64,000 bases of DNA from UBA4427 sp046351135 (GTDB lineage Bacteria; Myxococcota_A; UBA9160; UBA4427): the NCBI GenBank assembly GCA_046351135.1, contig JAXLZA010000001.1, positions 829,204-893,203 of the forward strand. Reading direction: 5' to 3'. Made by a program: the position numbers and the translations under genes. The stretch's first letter is position 1. Each line of letters begins with the position of its first letter. Positions 42,961 to 51,758 of this stretch are shown here, piece after piece. The notes beneath the pieces were generated by a model. That model was not told where the DNA came from. It did not search any database and saw only the letters and a list, made by a program, of their open reading frames with translations.

Positions 42961-43950
42961 GTGGATTTCCAACCGACCGAAGATCAGAAGGCGCTGCGCG
43001 ACGGCATCCGCAGCTTCTGCGAAGGCCAGGTCCCGAACGAGCGCTATCCGGAGCTCGAGAAGACGAAGGGCTTCGACCGCGCGCTCTGGGGCGAGCTCGC
43101 CGAGATGGGCATCTTCTCGCTCCGCCTGCCGGAGAGCGAGGGCGGCGTCGGCCTGGGCTATGCGGACAGCGTCCTCGTCTTCGAGGAGCTCGGCCGACGG
43201 CTCGTGCCGGGCCCGCTCGTCTGGAGCCAGCTCGCGGCGGGCCTCGTGAAGGGCGCGGCCGACGGGACCGCGGTCGTCGGCGGCCTCGACCAGATCGGCG
43301 GCGGCGGCGGGCCCTGCATGGTCGAACATCTCGAGAGCCTCGACGCCCTGATCGTCCTGCGCGACGACGGCGTCTACCAGATCGATCCGCGCACGCTCAC
43401 GGGCGAGCTCGTCGAATTCCCGCTCGATCCGCTCACCCCGGTCCACCACGTGAAGTCGCTGCCGAAGGGCGAGAAGATCGCCGATGCGGCGCGCGCGCAG
43501 CGCCTCCGCCTCGAAGGCGCCGCGCTGGTCGCGGGCCAGCAGCTCGGGCTCGCCGAGGGCGCCCTCGACCTCGCCAACGAGTACGCGAAGGGCCGCGAGC
43601 AGTTCGGCCGCACGATCGGCTCGTTCCAGGCGGTGAAGCACATGCTCGCCGAGATGTTCGTCCGCCAGGAGGCGGCCCGGGCCGGGGCCTACAACGCCGG
43701 CGCGACCCTCGACGCGCCGGAGGTCGCCGACGTCGAGCGCGCCGTCTCCGCCGCGAAGCTGACGGCCGGCGAAGCCGCGATCCGCAACGGGCGCAGCTGC
43801 ATCCAGGTCCACGGCGGCATGGGCTTCACCTGGGAGGTGCTCGCCCACTACTACTTCAAGCGCGCCTGGGTCCTCGAGAACCTCTTCGGAACCCAGGACG
43901 AGCACGCCGAGAAGATCGCCGAGCTCCTGACCGCGCAGGTGAACGCCTAG
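42961..43950 (+). CDS. Short acyl-CoA dehydrogenase family β-type subunit
   Basis: A 329-residue ACAD-fold protein, shorter than the usual ~380. GTG start after AAGAGGAGAGAAC. The FAD part is present: AKGREQFGRTIGSFQAVKHMLAEM near residue 208 and IQVHGGMGFTWEVLAHYYFKRAWV near 280, ending FGTQDEHAEKIAELL. No Glu is found at either base position (helix G reads VAGQQLGLAEGAL; the YEGT site reads LENLFGTQDE), so alone it is probably inactive. The middle β domain is shortened. It should pair with the catalytic-type ACAD just upstream. The FadE28/FadE26-size β subunits of cholesterol operons are similar in this respect, as recalled. Confidence 0.88.
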   Translation: MDFQPTEDQKALRDGIRSFCEGQVPNERYPELEKTKGFDRALWGELAEMGIFSLRLPESEGGVGLGYADSVLVFEELGRRLVPGPLVWSQLAAGLVKGAADGTAVVGGLDQIGGGGGPCMVEHLESLDALIVLRDDGVYQIDPRTLTGELVEFPLDPLTPVHHVKSLPKGEKIADAARAQRLRLEGAALVAGQQLGLAEGALDLANEYAKGREQFGRTIGSFQAVKHMLAEMFVRQEAARAGAYNAGATLDAPEVADVERAVSAAKLTAGEAAIRNGRSCIQVHGGMGFTWEVLAHYYFKRAWVLENLFGTQDEHAEKIAELLTAQVNA

Positions 43951-44063
43951 CCTCGGCCCGCTCGGGCCCGGCGCCATGCCGGGCCGGAGCGGCCGGGACC
44001 GGGACGGACTCCCGCCCGCTCGCGCGCCCGACCCGAATTTCCGCAACGAAGACGGAGCCCCCG

Positions 44064-45473
44064 ATGATCGGAATCCTCTCCTACGGCGCCTACATCCCGC
44101 GGACGAGACTGCCGCTCTCGGCGATCGGCGGCCGCCCCGCGAAGGACGGCGGCCCCGAGAAGGCCGTCGCCTGGAACGACGAAGACGCGATCACCCTCGG
44201 CGTCACGGCGGCGATCCACTGCCTGCGCGGGATCGATCGCAGCGAGATCGACCTGCTCATCTTCGCCTCGACGACCCTGCCCTTCCAGGAGAAGCAGGCT
44301 TCGGCCCTCGCGGCCCGCGTCCTCGACCTCCCGCGCGCCGTCCAGACGAGCGACCAGACCGGCACGACCCGCGCCGGCACGATCGCCCTGCGCGCCGCCT
44401 TCGACGCGGTCAAGGCGGGCTCGGCCCGCCGCGCCCTCGTGATCGCGAGCGACGTCCGCCTCGCCGCGCCCAACTCCGGGCTCGAGGCCAACTTCGGCGA
44501 CGGGGCGGCCGCCTTCCTCGTCGGCGACGGTGACGCGATCGCGACCCTCGACGGCTTCGCGGCGGTCTCCGACGAGATCACCGACGTCTGGCGCCCGGCA
44601 AGCCAGGCCTACGTCCACAGCTGGGAAGACCGCTTCGTGATCCAGGAGTCCTACTCCCCGAACGTCGCGGCGGCGATCCAGGCCCTCCTCGAGCGGAGCC
44701 AGACGAAGATCGCGAACTACGATCGCGTGGCGCTCTACGCCCCCGACGCGCGCGCCCACTCCGACGCGGCCCGGGCCGCGGGCATCGGCAAGGACCAGGT
44801 CGTGGCGCCCCTCTACGGGCGGCTCGGCAACGCGGGCACGGCCTTCGCACCGCTGCTGCTCGTCTCGGCGCTCGAATCGGCGAAGGCCGGCGAGCGGATC
44901 CTCGTCGTCAACTTCGGCAACGGTGCCGACGCGACGAGCTTCCGTACGACCCCCCAGATCGAGAAGGCGGGCGACCGCCGCGGCGTCGAATGGAACCTCG
45001 CCCGCCGCCGGGTCGTCGCGCGCTACGACGACTACATCAACGCCCGGGGGCTCCAGCCGAAGGAGTGGGACGCGGGGACGAACCCCGGCCTCTCGGCGAC
45101 GATCCTCTTCCGCGAGCGGGACGACGACCTGAACTTCCGGGGCCAGCAGTGCCGCAGGTGCGGAGCGATCCAGTTCCCGGCGCAACGCGTCTGCGAGACC
45201 TGCTTCGCGAAGGATCAGTTCGACTCCGTCCGGCTCTCGGACCGGATCGGCAAGGTCGTCACCTACACCTTCGACTTCTTCTTCCCGACGCCGAACCCGC
45301 CGACGATCGTGACCATCGTCGACGTCGACGGCGCCCGCATCCACCTGCAGGTCATCGAGATCAAGCCGGACGAGATGAAGATCGGCCAGGAGATCGAGTT
45401 CGTCTTCCGCCGCATCCATGAGTCCGGCGGTCGGCCCAACTACTACTGGAAGGGCATCCCGAAGCCGGCCTGA
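44064..45473 (+). CDS. KAS III/HMG-CoA-synthase-like domain fused to DUF35
   Basis: A 469-residue fusion. N-terminal thiolase-superfamily domain, residues ~1-320 (ILSYGAYIPRTRLPLSAI; FGDGAAAFLVGDG near 155; VNFGNGADATSF near 295). By eye the three condensing residues of HMG-CoA synthase are replaced: Glu by Thr in FASTTLPF, Cys by Thr in DQTGTTRAGTIAL, His by Pro in ALYAPDARAHS. C-terminal DUF35, residues ~350-469: zinc ribbon CRRCGAIQFPAQRVCETC, then an OB fold (VVTYTFDFFFPTPNPP). In actinobacterial Ltp2-ChsH2 and similar complexes DUF35 helps a thiolase-like retro-aldolase. A cleavage enzyme for the product of the hydratase step is therefore the leading idea, by inference. Start follows GACGGAGCCCCCG. 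Confidence 0.82.
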   Translation: MIGILSYGAYIPRTRLPLSAIGGRPAKDGGPEKAVAWNDEDAITLGVTAAIHCLRGIDRSEIDLLIFASTTLPFQEKQASALAARVLDLPRAVQTSDQTGTTRAGTIALRAAFDAVKAGSARRALVIASDVRLAAPNSGLEANFGDGAAAFLVGDGDAIATLDGFAAVSDEITDVWRPASQAYVHSWEDRFVIQESYSPNVAAAIQALLERSQTKIANYDRVALYAPDARAHSDAARAAGIGKDQVVAPLYGRLGNAGTAFAPLLLVSALESAKAGERILVVNFGNGADATSFRTTPQIEKAGDRRGVEWNLARRRVVARYDDYINARGLQPKEWDAGTNPGLSATILFRERDDDLNFRGQQCRRCGAIQFPAQRVCETCFAKDQFDSVRLSDRIGKVVTYTFDFFFPTPNPPTIVTIVDVDGARIHLQVIEIKPDEMKIGQEIEFVFRRIHESGGRPNYYWKGIPKPA

Positions 45474-45586
45474 AGCCGAGGGGTGCCCGTCTCCGAGGCA
45501 TCGTCCCCGGCGCCGGCCCCGACCCGACCCCGCCCACGAACCCGAACGGCGCGACCCTCCGGCGCCCACCCAGCGAGAACGAATCC

Positions 45587-46753
45587 ATGGCGAGCAAAGA
45601 ATCGATTCGCGACAAGGTCTCCATCGTCGGCGTCGGGTGCTGCCAGTTCGGCGAGAACTGGGACCAGTCCCCGGCCGACATGATCGTCGACGCGGCCTAC
45701 GAGGCCTATGCCGATGCCGGCATCGAGAACCCGCAGGAGCAGATCGACGCGGTCTTCACCGGCTCGATCTACACCAACAAGGGCCCCCACGAGGCGGCCG
45801 ACGCGCTCAAGCTCTTCAACAAGCCGGTCTCCTTCGCGATCAACTACTGTGCGACCGGGACCGACCTGATCCGGCTGGCGACCCTCTCGATCGCCGCGGG
45901 CGTCTACGACACCGTCCTCGTCGTCGGCTACGACAAGCCGAAGGACCGCGGCGTCTCCGGCCCCTCGGTCGTGACCGACCGCGTCCGCGACCTGCCCCAG
46001 ACCCCGGCCGGCTGGTTCTCGCTCGCCGCCGCGACCTACTTCGAGAAGTACGGGGCCTCCCGCGCCGACCTCGCCAAGATCGCGATCAAGAACCACGCGA
46101 ACGGCTGCCTCGCCGAGAAATCCTTCCTGAAGCGCAAGATCACCGAAGACGACTACTTCAAGGCCCGCATCATCTCCTGGCCCTTCGGCCTCTACGACTC
46201 CGCGGCCCAGACCGACGGCGCCGCTGCGGCGATCCTGACCCGGACCGACCTCGCGAGCCGCTACACCAAAGAGCCGATCAAGATCAAGGGTGTCACCGTC
46301 CGGGCCGGACCGAACCCGCAGAAGGACCCGAAGAACGACTTCCTCTCCTGGAAGCCGACCGCCTGGGCCCGGGACGACGTCTACCAGATGGCCGGCGTGA
46401 CGAACCCGCGCGCGCAGATCGGGATCGCCCAGGTCCACGACTGCTTCTCGCTGACCGAGCTCCTGACCTACGAGGATCTCGGCTTCTGCGCGAAGGGCAG
46501 CGCCAAGGAACACATCGCGAGCGGCGACTTCGAGCTCTCGGGCTCGCTGCCCGTCAACACCGACGGTGGCCTCAAGACCTTCGGCCATCCGACCGGGGCG
46601 ACGGGCGTCCGGATGATCTACGAGAACGTGATGCAGCTGCGGGGCAAGGCCGGCGCGCGCCAGGTGCGCGGAGTCGAGGGCAAGCTCGCGGTGTCGCACA
46701 ACATCGGGGGCCATCCGACGGCCTGCGGGATCGCGGTGATCGGCCGGGACTAG
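45587..46753 (+). CDS. SCP2-type thiolase / lipid-transfer-type protein
   Basis: A 388-residue thiolase-fold protein. The nucleophile Cys is in INYCATGTDLIRLA near residue 85, the HDCF motif in AQVHDCFSLTELL near 285 and the His in KTFGHPTGATGVRM near 335, all present, so true thiolase chemistry is possible. It begins with VGVGCCQFGENWDQSPADMIVDAAYEA. It sits between the KAS III-DUF35 fusion and the FadD3-like ligase in one operon, so it may act as a partner of the fusion or cleave the ring-derived 3-oxoacyl-CoA. The start follows CAGCGAGAACGAATCC, a weak ribosome site. Confidence 0.85.
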   Translation: MASKESIRDKVSIVGVGCCQFGENWDQSPADMIVDAAYEAYADAGIENPQEQIDAVFTGSIYTNKGPHEAADALKLFNKPVSFAINYCATGTDLIRLATLSIAAGVYDTVLVVGYDKPKDRGVSGPSVVTDRVRDLPQTPAGWFSLAAATYFEKYGASRADLAKIAIKNHANGCLAEKSFLKRKITEDDYFKARIISWPFGLYDSAAQTDGAAAAILTRTDLASRYTKEPIKIKGVTVRAGPNPQKDPKNDFLSWKPTAWARDDVYQMAGVTNPRAQIGIAQVHDCFSLTELLTYEDLGFCAKGSAKEHIASGDFELSGSLPVNTDGGLKTFGHPTGATGVRMIYENVMQLRGKAGARQVRGVEGKLAVSHNIGGHPTACGIAVIGRD

Positions 46754-46816
46754 CGCCGATCGCCCGGGACGCGGCGGGAGCCGCCGGATCGACGACGCGA
46801 CGAGAAGGAGCCCTCG

Positions 46817-48412
46817 ATGACGACGAACGCGAGCCTCGACTGGGCGCGCATGACGATCCCGAAGACGCTGGACCGCTCGGCCGCGCTCTGGCCGGACGTG
46901 TCCTCGATCGAGGAGAACGGCGAACGGATCACGTTCGCAGGCCTCGCCGCCGCCGCCCAGGAGGCCGCGCGTGCCTTCATGGCCGCCGGCATCCAGCGCG
47001 GCGACCGCGTCGGCATCTGGGCGCCGAACAGCGCGCGCTGGATCGTGGCGGCGCTCGGGCTGCAGTCCGCGGGCGCGGTGCTCGTCACGCTGAACACGCG
47101 CTTCAAGGCCGCCGAGGCCGCCTACGTGCTCCAGAAGAGCGAGGCCCGCCTGCTCTGCACCGTCGGCGACTTCCTCGGCATGAACTACGCCGACGTGATC
47201 GCGGCCCAGAAGATCCCGACGCTCGAGGGCATCCTGCTGCTCGAGGGCCAGAGCCCGAACGGCACGGCCTGGGACGCCTTCCTCGCCCGCGCCTCGGCCG
47301 TCTCGCCCGCCGCGGCGAAGGCACGCGCCGCCGAGGTGACGCCGGACGACCTCTGCGACTTCCTCTTCACGTCGGGGACGACCGGCAATCCCAAGGCCGT
47401 CATGAGCGCCCACGGCCAGAACCTGAAGGTCTTCGAGGTCTGGGGTCGCACCGTCGGCCTGCGCGCCGGCGACCGCTATCTCATCATCAATCCCTTCTTC
47501 CACTCCTTCGGCTACAAGGGCGGCTGGCTCGCCTGCCTGATCCACGGTGCGACCGCCCTGCCCCACGGCGTCTTCGACGTGGCCGACGTCCTCGGCCGGA
47601 TCCAGCGCGAGAAGATCACGGTGATGCCCGGGCCGCCGGCGATCTATCAGTCGATGCTCGCTTTCCCGGACCGCGCGAAGTACGACACGTCGTCGCTCCG
47701 CCTCGCCGTCACCGGCGCGGCCCCGACCCCGGTCGAGCTCGTCCACCGCATGCGCAGCGAGCTCGGCTTCCAGAGCGTGATCAAGGCCTACGGTCTGACG
47801 GAGAGCTGCGGCACCGTCTCGATCTGCCTGCCCAGCGACTCGCCCGAGACGATCGCGAACTCCGACGGCGCCGCGATCCCGGACACCGAGGTCAAGCTCG
47901 TCGATCCCGAGGGCAAGGAGGTCCCGCGCGGGACCGCCGGCGAGGTCTGGGTCCGCGGCTACAACGTCATGCGCGGCTACTTCAAGGACGAGGCCGAGAC
48001 GAAGAAGGCGATCGACGCCGACGGCTGGCTCCATACCGGCGACATCGCCGTCATGGACGAGCGCGGCTACATCAAGATCACCGACCGCATCAAGGACCTC
48101 TACATCATGGGCGGCTTCAACGTCTACCCGGCCGAGGTCGAGAACCTGCTCTTCCAGCATCCGGGCATCGCTGCGTCCGCCGTGATCGGCGTGCCGGACG
48201 AGCGCATGGGCGAGGTCGGCATGGCCTTCGTCGTGGCGCGACCGGGGGCCACCCTCGATCCCGCCGAGGTGATCGCCTGGAGCCGCGCGAACATGGCCAA
48301 CTACAAGGTCCCGCGTTTCGTCGAGGTCGTGGACGAGCTGCCCCGCAACGCATCCGGGAAGGTGCTCAAGTACGAGCTGCGCGACCGGGTGAAGGGGAAG
48401 TTCGGGGGCTGA
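46817..48412 (+). CDS. fadD3: FadD3-like acyl-CoA ligase
   Basis: A 531-residue ANL ligase. LFTSGTTGNPKAVMSAHGQN (A3) near residue 185, NPFFHSFGYKGGWLACLIHGATALPHG near 222, VMPGPPAIYQSML near 270, AYGLTESCGTVS (A5) near 325, WLHTGDIAVMDERGYIKITDRIKDLYIMGGFNVYPAEVE near 400-435 and the C-terminal Lys in PRNASGKVLKYELRD. The FFHSFGYK, GPPAIYQS and MGGFNVYPAEVE segments match M. tuberculosis FadD3 (Rv3561), which thioesterifies HIP, the C/D-ring remnant of steroids, as I recall. The start follows GAGAAGGAGCCCTCG. The stop is one base before the next gene. Substrate assignment remains inferred. Confidence 0.87.
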   Translation: MTTNASLDWARMTIPKTLDRSAALWPDVSSIEENGERITFAGLAAAAQEAARAFMAAGIQRGDRVGIWAPNSARWIVAALGLQSAGAVLVTLNTRFKAAEAAYVLQKSEARLLCTVGDFLGMNYADVIAAQKIPTLEGILLLEGQSPNGTAWDAFLARASAVSPAAAKARAAEVTPDDLCDFLFTSGTTGNPKAVMSAHGQNLKVFEVWGRTVGLRAGDRYLIINPFFHSFGYKGGWLACLIHGATALPHGVFDVADVLGRIQREKITVMPGPPAIYQSMLAFPDRAKYDTSSLRLAVTGAAPTPVELVHRMRSELGFQSVIKAYGLTESCGTVSICLPSDSPETIANSDGAAIPDTEVKLVDPEGKEVPRGTAGEVWVRGYNVMRGYFKDEAETKKAIDADGWLHTGDIAVMDERGYIKITDRIKDLYIMGGFNVYPAEVENLLFQHPGIAASAVIGVPDERMGEVGMAFVVARPGATLDPAEVIAWSRANMANYKVPRFVEVVDELPRNASGKVLKYELRDRVKGKFGG

Positions 48413-48413
48413 G

Positions 48414-50537
48414 ATGACGACCGACGCGAAGCGGGGCCTGCTCGACGAGCCGATCTCGATCGGGCCCGTCCGGCTTCGCGGTCGCGTCATGATGTCGGTC
48501 CATGGTCCGCGGCTCTCCCAGACCCGCTACCTGCCCTACCTCGCCGAGCGCGCCGCGGGCGGCGTGGCGCTGCTCGGCGTGCCCGCCGGCATGGGCGTCG
48601 GCGATCTCCCGCTCGGGCCCGGGCGGGCGCGGCTCGACATGCAGGGCGACTTCGATGCGGTGCCCTTCGATCCGCTCTCGCAGGAAGGCCTCGAGCACCT
48701 CGATCGCACGCTGATCCCGACCTTCGCCGCCCAGGCGAAGGCCGTCCACGCGCACGGCGCCCGCATCGTCGGCCAGCTCTACCACCCCGGCACGAGCCGC
48801 AACCACGACGATCTCCAGCCCGCCATCGGCCCGAGCGAAGAGCCCGACGACGAGAAGCGCCAGACGCCCCACGTCCTCTCCCTCGCCGAGATCGAGCGCG
48901 TCGAGCGGGCCTACGTCGAGGGGGCGCGCCGCGCCGCCGCGGCCGGCCTCGACGCCGTCGAGCTCCACGCGGCGCACGGCTATCTCTTCCAGCAGTTCCT
49001 GTCCCCGGCGACGAACTTCCGGACGGACGCCTACGGCGGCGATCTCGAAGGGCGCTGTCGGCTGCTCGAGGAGGTCGTCGAGCGCATCCTTCGACAGATC
49101 GGACCGGACGTCGCCCTCGGCGTCCGCCTGACCGGCGTCGAGCCGCCGGGCGGCTACGGGATCGACGAGATCGTGCGCGTCGCGAAGCGACTCGAAGCGC
49201 GGGGTGTCGCCTATCTCAACGTCAGCGGCGGGACCTTCACCGGCAACCGACGCGGCCTGACCGGCGCCTACGTCGGCTCGATCTACGAACCGGAGACGCC
49301 GAACGCCGAGGCCGCGGCGGCGATCCGGAAGGCGGTCTCGATCCCGGTCGTCGTCACCGGCCGGATCCCCGATCTCGAGGTCGGCGAGCGCCTCGTCGCC
49401 GCCGGCGTCGCGGACGTCGTCGGCCTCGTCCGCGCACTGATCGCGGAGCCCCGCCTCGTCGAGAAGACCCGCGCCGAGAAGGCGCACGCCGCGAAGGGCC
49501 ATGCGGAGAAGAGCTCCGCGGCGACGAGCCCGGCGGCCACGAGCGACGCCCGCCCGATCGAGCCGATCGCGCCCACCCTCGGCTGCAACGAATGCCACTT
49601 CACCGCGCGCGCCGTCGTCTGCGCGACGAATCCCGCGGCCGGCAAGGAGCGCGAGCTCGCGCTTCGACCGGCGGAGCGCAGGCGGCGGGTGCTCGTCGTC
49701 GGCGCCGGTCCCGCCGGCGGCGCGGCCGCCTGGCGCGCGGCCGCCCGGGGCCACGACGTCGTCCGCGCCGAGCGATCGCAGGAGATCGGCGGCGTCGTCG
49801 CGCGGCTCGGTCTCGATCCCCACCGCCCGCAGTACGCCCGCTATGCCGACTACCTCCGCCGCCGCCTCGACTGGGCCGGCGTCGACGTCCGGCTCGGGAC
49901 CGAGATCGACGCCGCGGCGGTCGAGGCGGTCGGGGCCGACGTGGTCGTCCTCGCCACGGGCGCCGACGAGTGGGTCCCGGCCCTGCCGGGGGTGCGGAGA
50001 CCGGGCTCGCCGTCGGATGCAGTCGACGCGGTTGCGGCCGGTGCGCCCTCCCTCCACACCGCTCTCGACGTCCTGCGCGGCGCCATCCCCGGCCCCCGCG
50101 TGCTCGTCGTCGCGGGCACCGACGATCAGGTCGGCTCGCTCGCGACGGCCGATCTGCTGGCGGCGCGGGGCCATGCGGTGACCCTGATCGCCGAGGCGTT
50201 CTCGATCGGCGAGGGGCTCGAGAAGGCGACCCGCTATGCGCTCGTCCGCCGGCTGCTCGTCCGCGGCGTGGTCCTGCGCCCGCTCACGAAGCTCGTGGCG
50301 CTCGAGGGCTCCTCGGCGCAGGTGGTCCACGTCTGGACCGGGGCACGGGACGCGATCGGGACGGACGGCCTCGTCTTCGCCTGCGGTGCGCGGGCCCGGA
50401 CCGGGCTCGCCCGCGCCCTCGATGCGCGAGGTCCGGCGGAGGCGCGCTTCGAGGTCCACTCGATCGGCGACTGCCTCGCTCCCCGGCGCATCCTCCACGC
50501 GACCCACGACGGCGCACGCCTCGCGGAGATGCTCTGA
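48414..50537 (+). CDS. NADH:flavin oxidoreductase, 2,4-dienoyl-CoA reductase-like (OYE family)
   Basis: A 707-residue enzyme of the FadH/trimethylamine dehydrogenase kind. N-terminal TIM barrel with FMN: AAGGVALLGVPAG, IVGQLYHPGTSRNHDD near residue 118 and AVELHAAHGYLFQQFLSP near 183. The iron-sulfur part reads TLGCNECHFTARAVVCATNP near 385, where the usual first Cys (CIGC) is Thr and only three Cys remain. An FAD-binding domain follows: VLVVGAGPAGGAAAWRAAARGHDVV near 424 and VLVVAGTDDQVGSLATADLLAARGHAV near 562. A low-complexity linker with EKTRAEKAHAAKGHAEKSS precedes the cluster. Starts one base after the ligase stop, so translation is coupled. Possible reductase of dienoyl or dienone intermediates. 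Confidence 0.83.
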   Translation: MTTDAKRGLLDEPISIGPVRLRGRVMMSVHGPRLSQTRYLPYLAERAAGGVALLGVPAGMGVGDLPLGPGRARLDMQGDFDAVPFDPLSQEGLEHLDRTLIPTFAAQAKAVHAHGARIVGQLYHPGTSRNHDDLQPAIGPSEEPDDEKRQTPHVLSLAEIERVERAYVEGARRAAAAGLDAVELHAAHGYLFQQFLSPATNFRTDAYGGDLEGRCRLLEEVVERILRQIGPDVALGVRLTGVEPPGGYGIDEIVRVAKRLEARGVAYLNVSGGTFTGNRRGLTGAYVGSIYEPETPNAEAAAAIRKAVSIPVVVTGRIPDLEVGERLVAAGVADVVGLVRALIAEPRLVEKTRAEKAHAAKGHAEKSSAATSPAATSDARPIEPIAPTLGCNECHFTARAVVCATNPAAGKERELALRPAERRRRVLVVGAGPAGGAAAWRAAARGHDVVRAERSQEIGGVVARLGLDPHRPQYARYADYLRRRLDWAGVDVRLGTEIDAAAVEAVGADVVVLATGADEWVPALPGVRRPGSPSDAVDAVAAGAPSLHTALDVLRGAIPGPRVLVVAGTDDQVGSLATADLLAARGHAVTLIAEAFSIGEGLEKATRYALVRRLLVRGVVLRPLTKLVALEGSSAQVVHVWTGARDAIGTDGLVFACGARARTGLARALDARGPAEARFEVHSIGDCLAPRRILHATHDGARLAEML

Positions 50538-50671
50538 GGCCCCGCTCCGCTGCGCCCCGCGACCTGATCCGAAGAGAGGCGACCCGACCGGTTCCGATCC
50601 CACGTCCCGACCCGACACGACTCGACCCACGACGAAGGGCGACGCGTCCGCCCGAACGAAAGGCCGACACC

Positions 50672-51709
50672 ATGGAGCTCGACATCATCGCCCACCCGGG
50701 CACGCTCAAGGCCTCCCAGGAGCACGCCCGCCAGGTCGAGGCCGCCGGCTTCGGCTCGATCTGGTGGACCGACTCCGGGCGCTCCGCCTATCTCGCCGCG
50801 ACGGCCTCGGCCCTCGGAACCGAGCGCCTGCAGATCGGGACCGGCATCGCGGTCGCCTTTCCGAGGAGCCCGATGGTCACCGCCGGCCTCGCCTGGGAGC
50901 TCGCCGCCTCGACCGGCGGGCGCTTCGTGCTGGGCCTCGGCAGCCAGGTCAAGGCCCACATCGAGCGCCGCTACAGCGCGGAGTTCGTGCCGCCCGGTCC
51001 GCGCATGAAGGAGTACGTCGAGAGCGTGAAGGCGATCTTCCGCGCCTTCGCCGGCCTCGAGAAGCTCCACTACGAGGGCCGCTACTACCACTTCTCGCTG
51101 CTGCCCCCGACCTGGAATCCGGGACCGATCGACGTCCCGGCGCCGCCCGTCTACATCTCGGCGGTGCTCCCGTACATGAGCCGGCTCGTCGGCGAGGTCG
51201 CCGACGGCATCCACGTCCACCCCTTCCACTCCCCCGAGTACGTGCGGGACGTGCAGCGGCGGGCGATCGAAGAGGGCCTCGCCCGTTCGGGCCGGAGCCT
51301 CGACGCGATCACCTTCTCGTGTCCGATCATGACGGCCGTCGGCGACAGCGAGGAGGAGCTCGTCCGGACCCGCGAGCACGCCCGCACGATGATCGCCTTC
51401 TACGGCTCGACCCGGACCTACTCCCCCGTCTTCGAGCACCACGGCCTCCACGGCCTCTCCGACGAGCTCCACGCCCTCCAGCAGCGCGGCGACGTCGCGG
51501 GCATGAAGGCCCTCGTCACCGACCCGATCCTCGACCACTACGTCGTCACGTCGGGCTGGAACGATCTCGCCGACAAGCTCGTCGCCCGCTACCGCGGCCT
51601 CGCGCCGAAGGTCCGCGTGACGTCCTACACCGCCGCCGACGGCTGGAAGGACCCGGCCTGGCGCGAGAAGTGGTCGCAGGTCGCCCGGGCGATGCGCGCC
51701 GCGGGCTGA
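50672..51709 (+). CDS. LLM-class flavin/F420 oxidoreductase, TIGR03617-like
   Basis: A 345-residue luciferase-like TIM-barrel protein. ARQVEAAGFGSIWWTDSGRSAYLAATASA near residue 20, LQIGTGIAVAFPRSPMVTAGLAWELAASTGGRFVLGLGSQVKAHIERRYS near 55-100, and PVYISAVLPYMSRLVGEVADGIHVHPFHSPEY near 155 fit the TIGR03617 subgroup, in which actinobacterial members use F420. Cofactor identity is uncertain. It lies 134 bases after the OYE gene and 49 bases before a MaoC gene, on the same strand, so it is probably part of the operon under site 4 or has its own promoter in the pyrimidine-rich gap. Confidence 0.85.
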   Translation: MELDIIAHPGTLKASQEHARQVEAAGFGSIWWTDSGRSAYLAATASALGTERLQIGTGIAVAFPRSPMVTAGLAWELAASTGGRFVLGLGSQVKAHIERRYSAEFVPPGPRMKEYVESVKAIFRAFAGLEKLHYEGRYYHFSLLPPTWNPGPIDVPAPPVYISAVLPYMSRLVGEVADGIHVHPFHSPEYVRDVQRRAIEEGLARSGRSLDAITFSCPIMTAVGDSEEELVRTREHARTMIAFYGSTRTYSPVFEHHGLHGLSDELHALQQRGDVAGMKALVTDPILDHYVVTSGWNDLADKLVARYRGLAPKVRVTSYTAADGWKDPAWREKWSQVARAMRAAG

Positions 51710-51758
51710 ACGAAGTCCGGGGCCGCGCGCCCCGAGCCGAACGAGAGGAGCCGATCGA

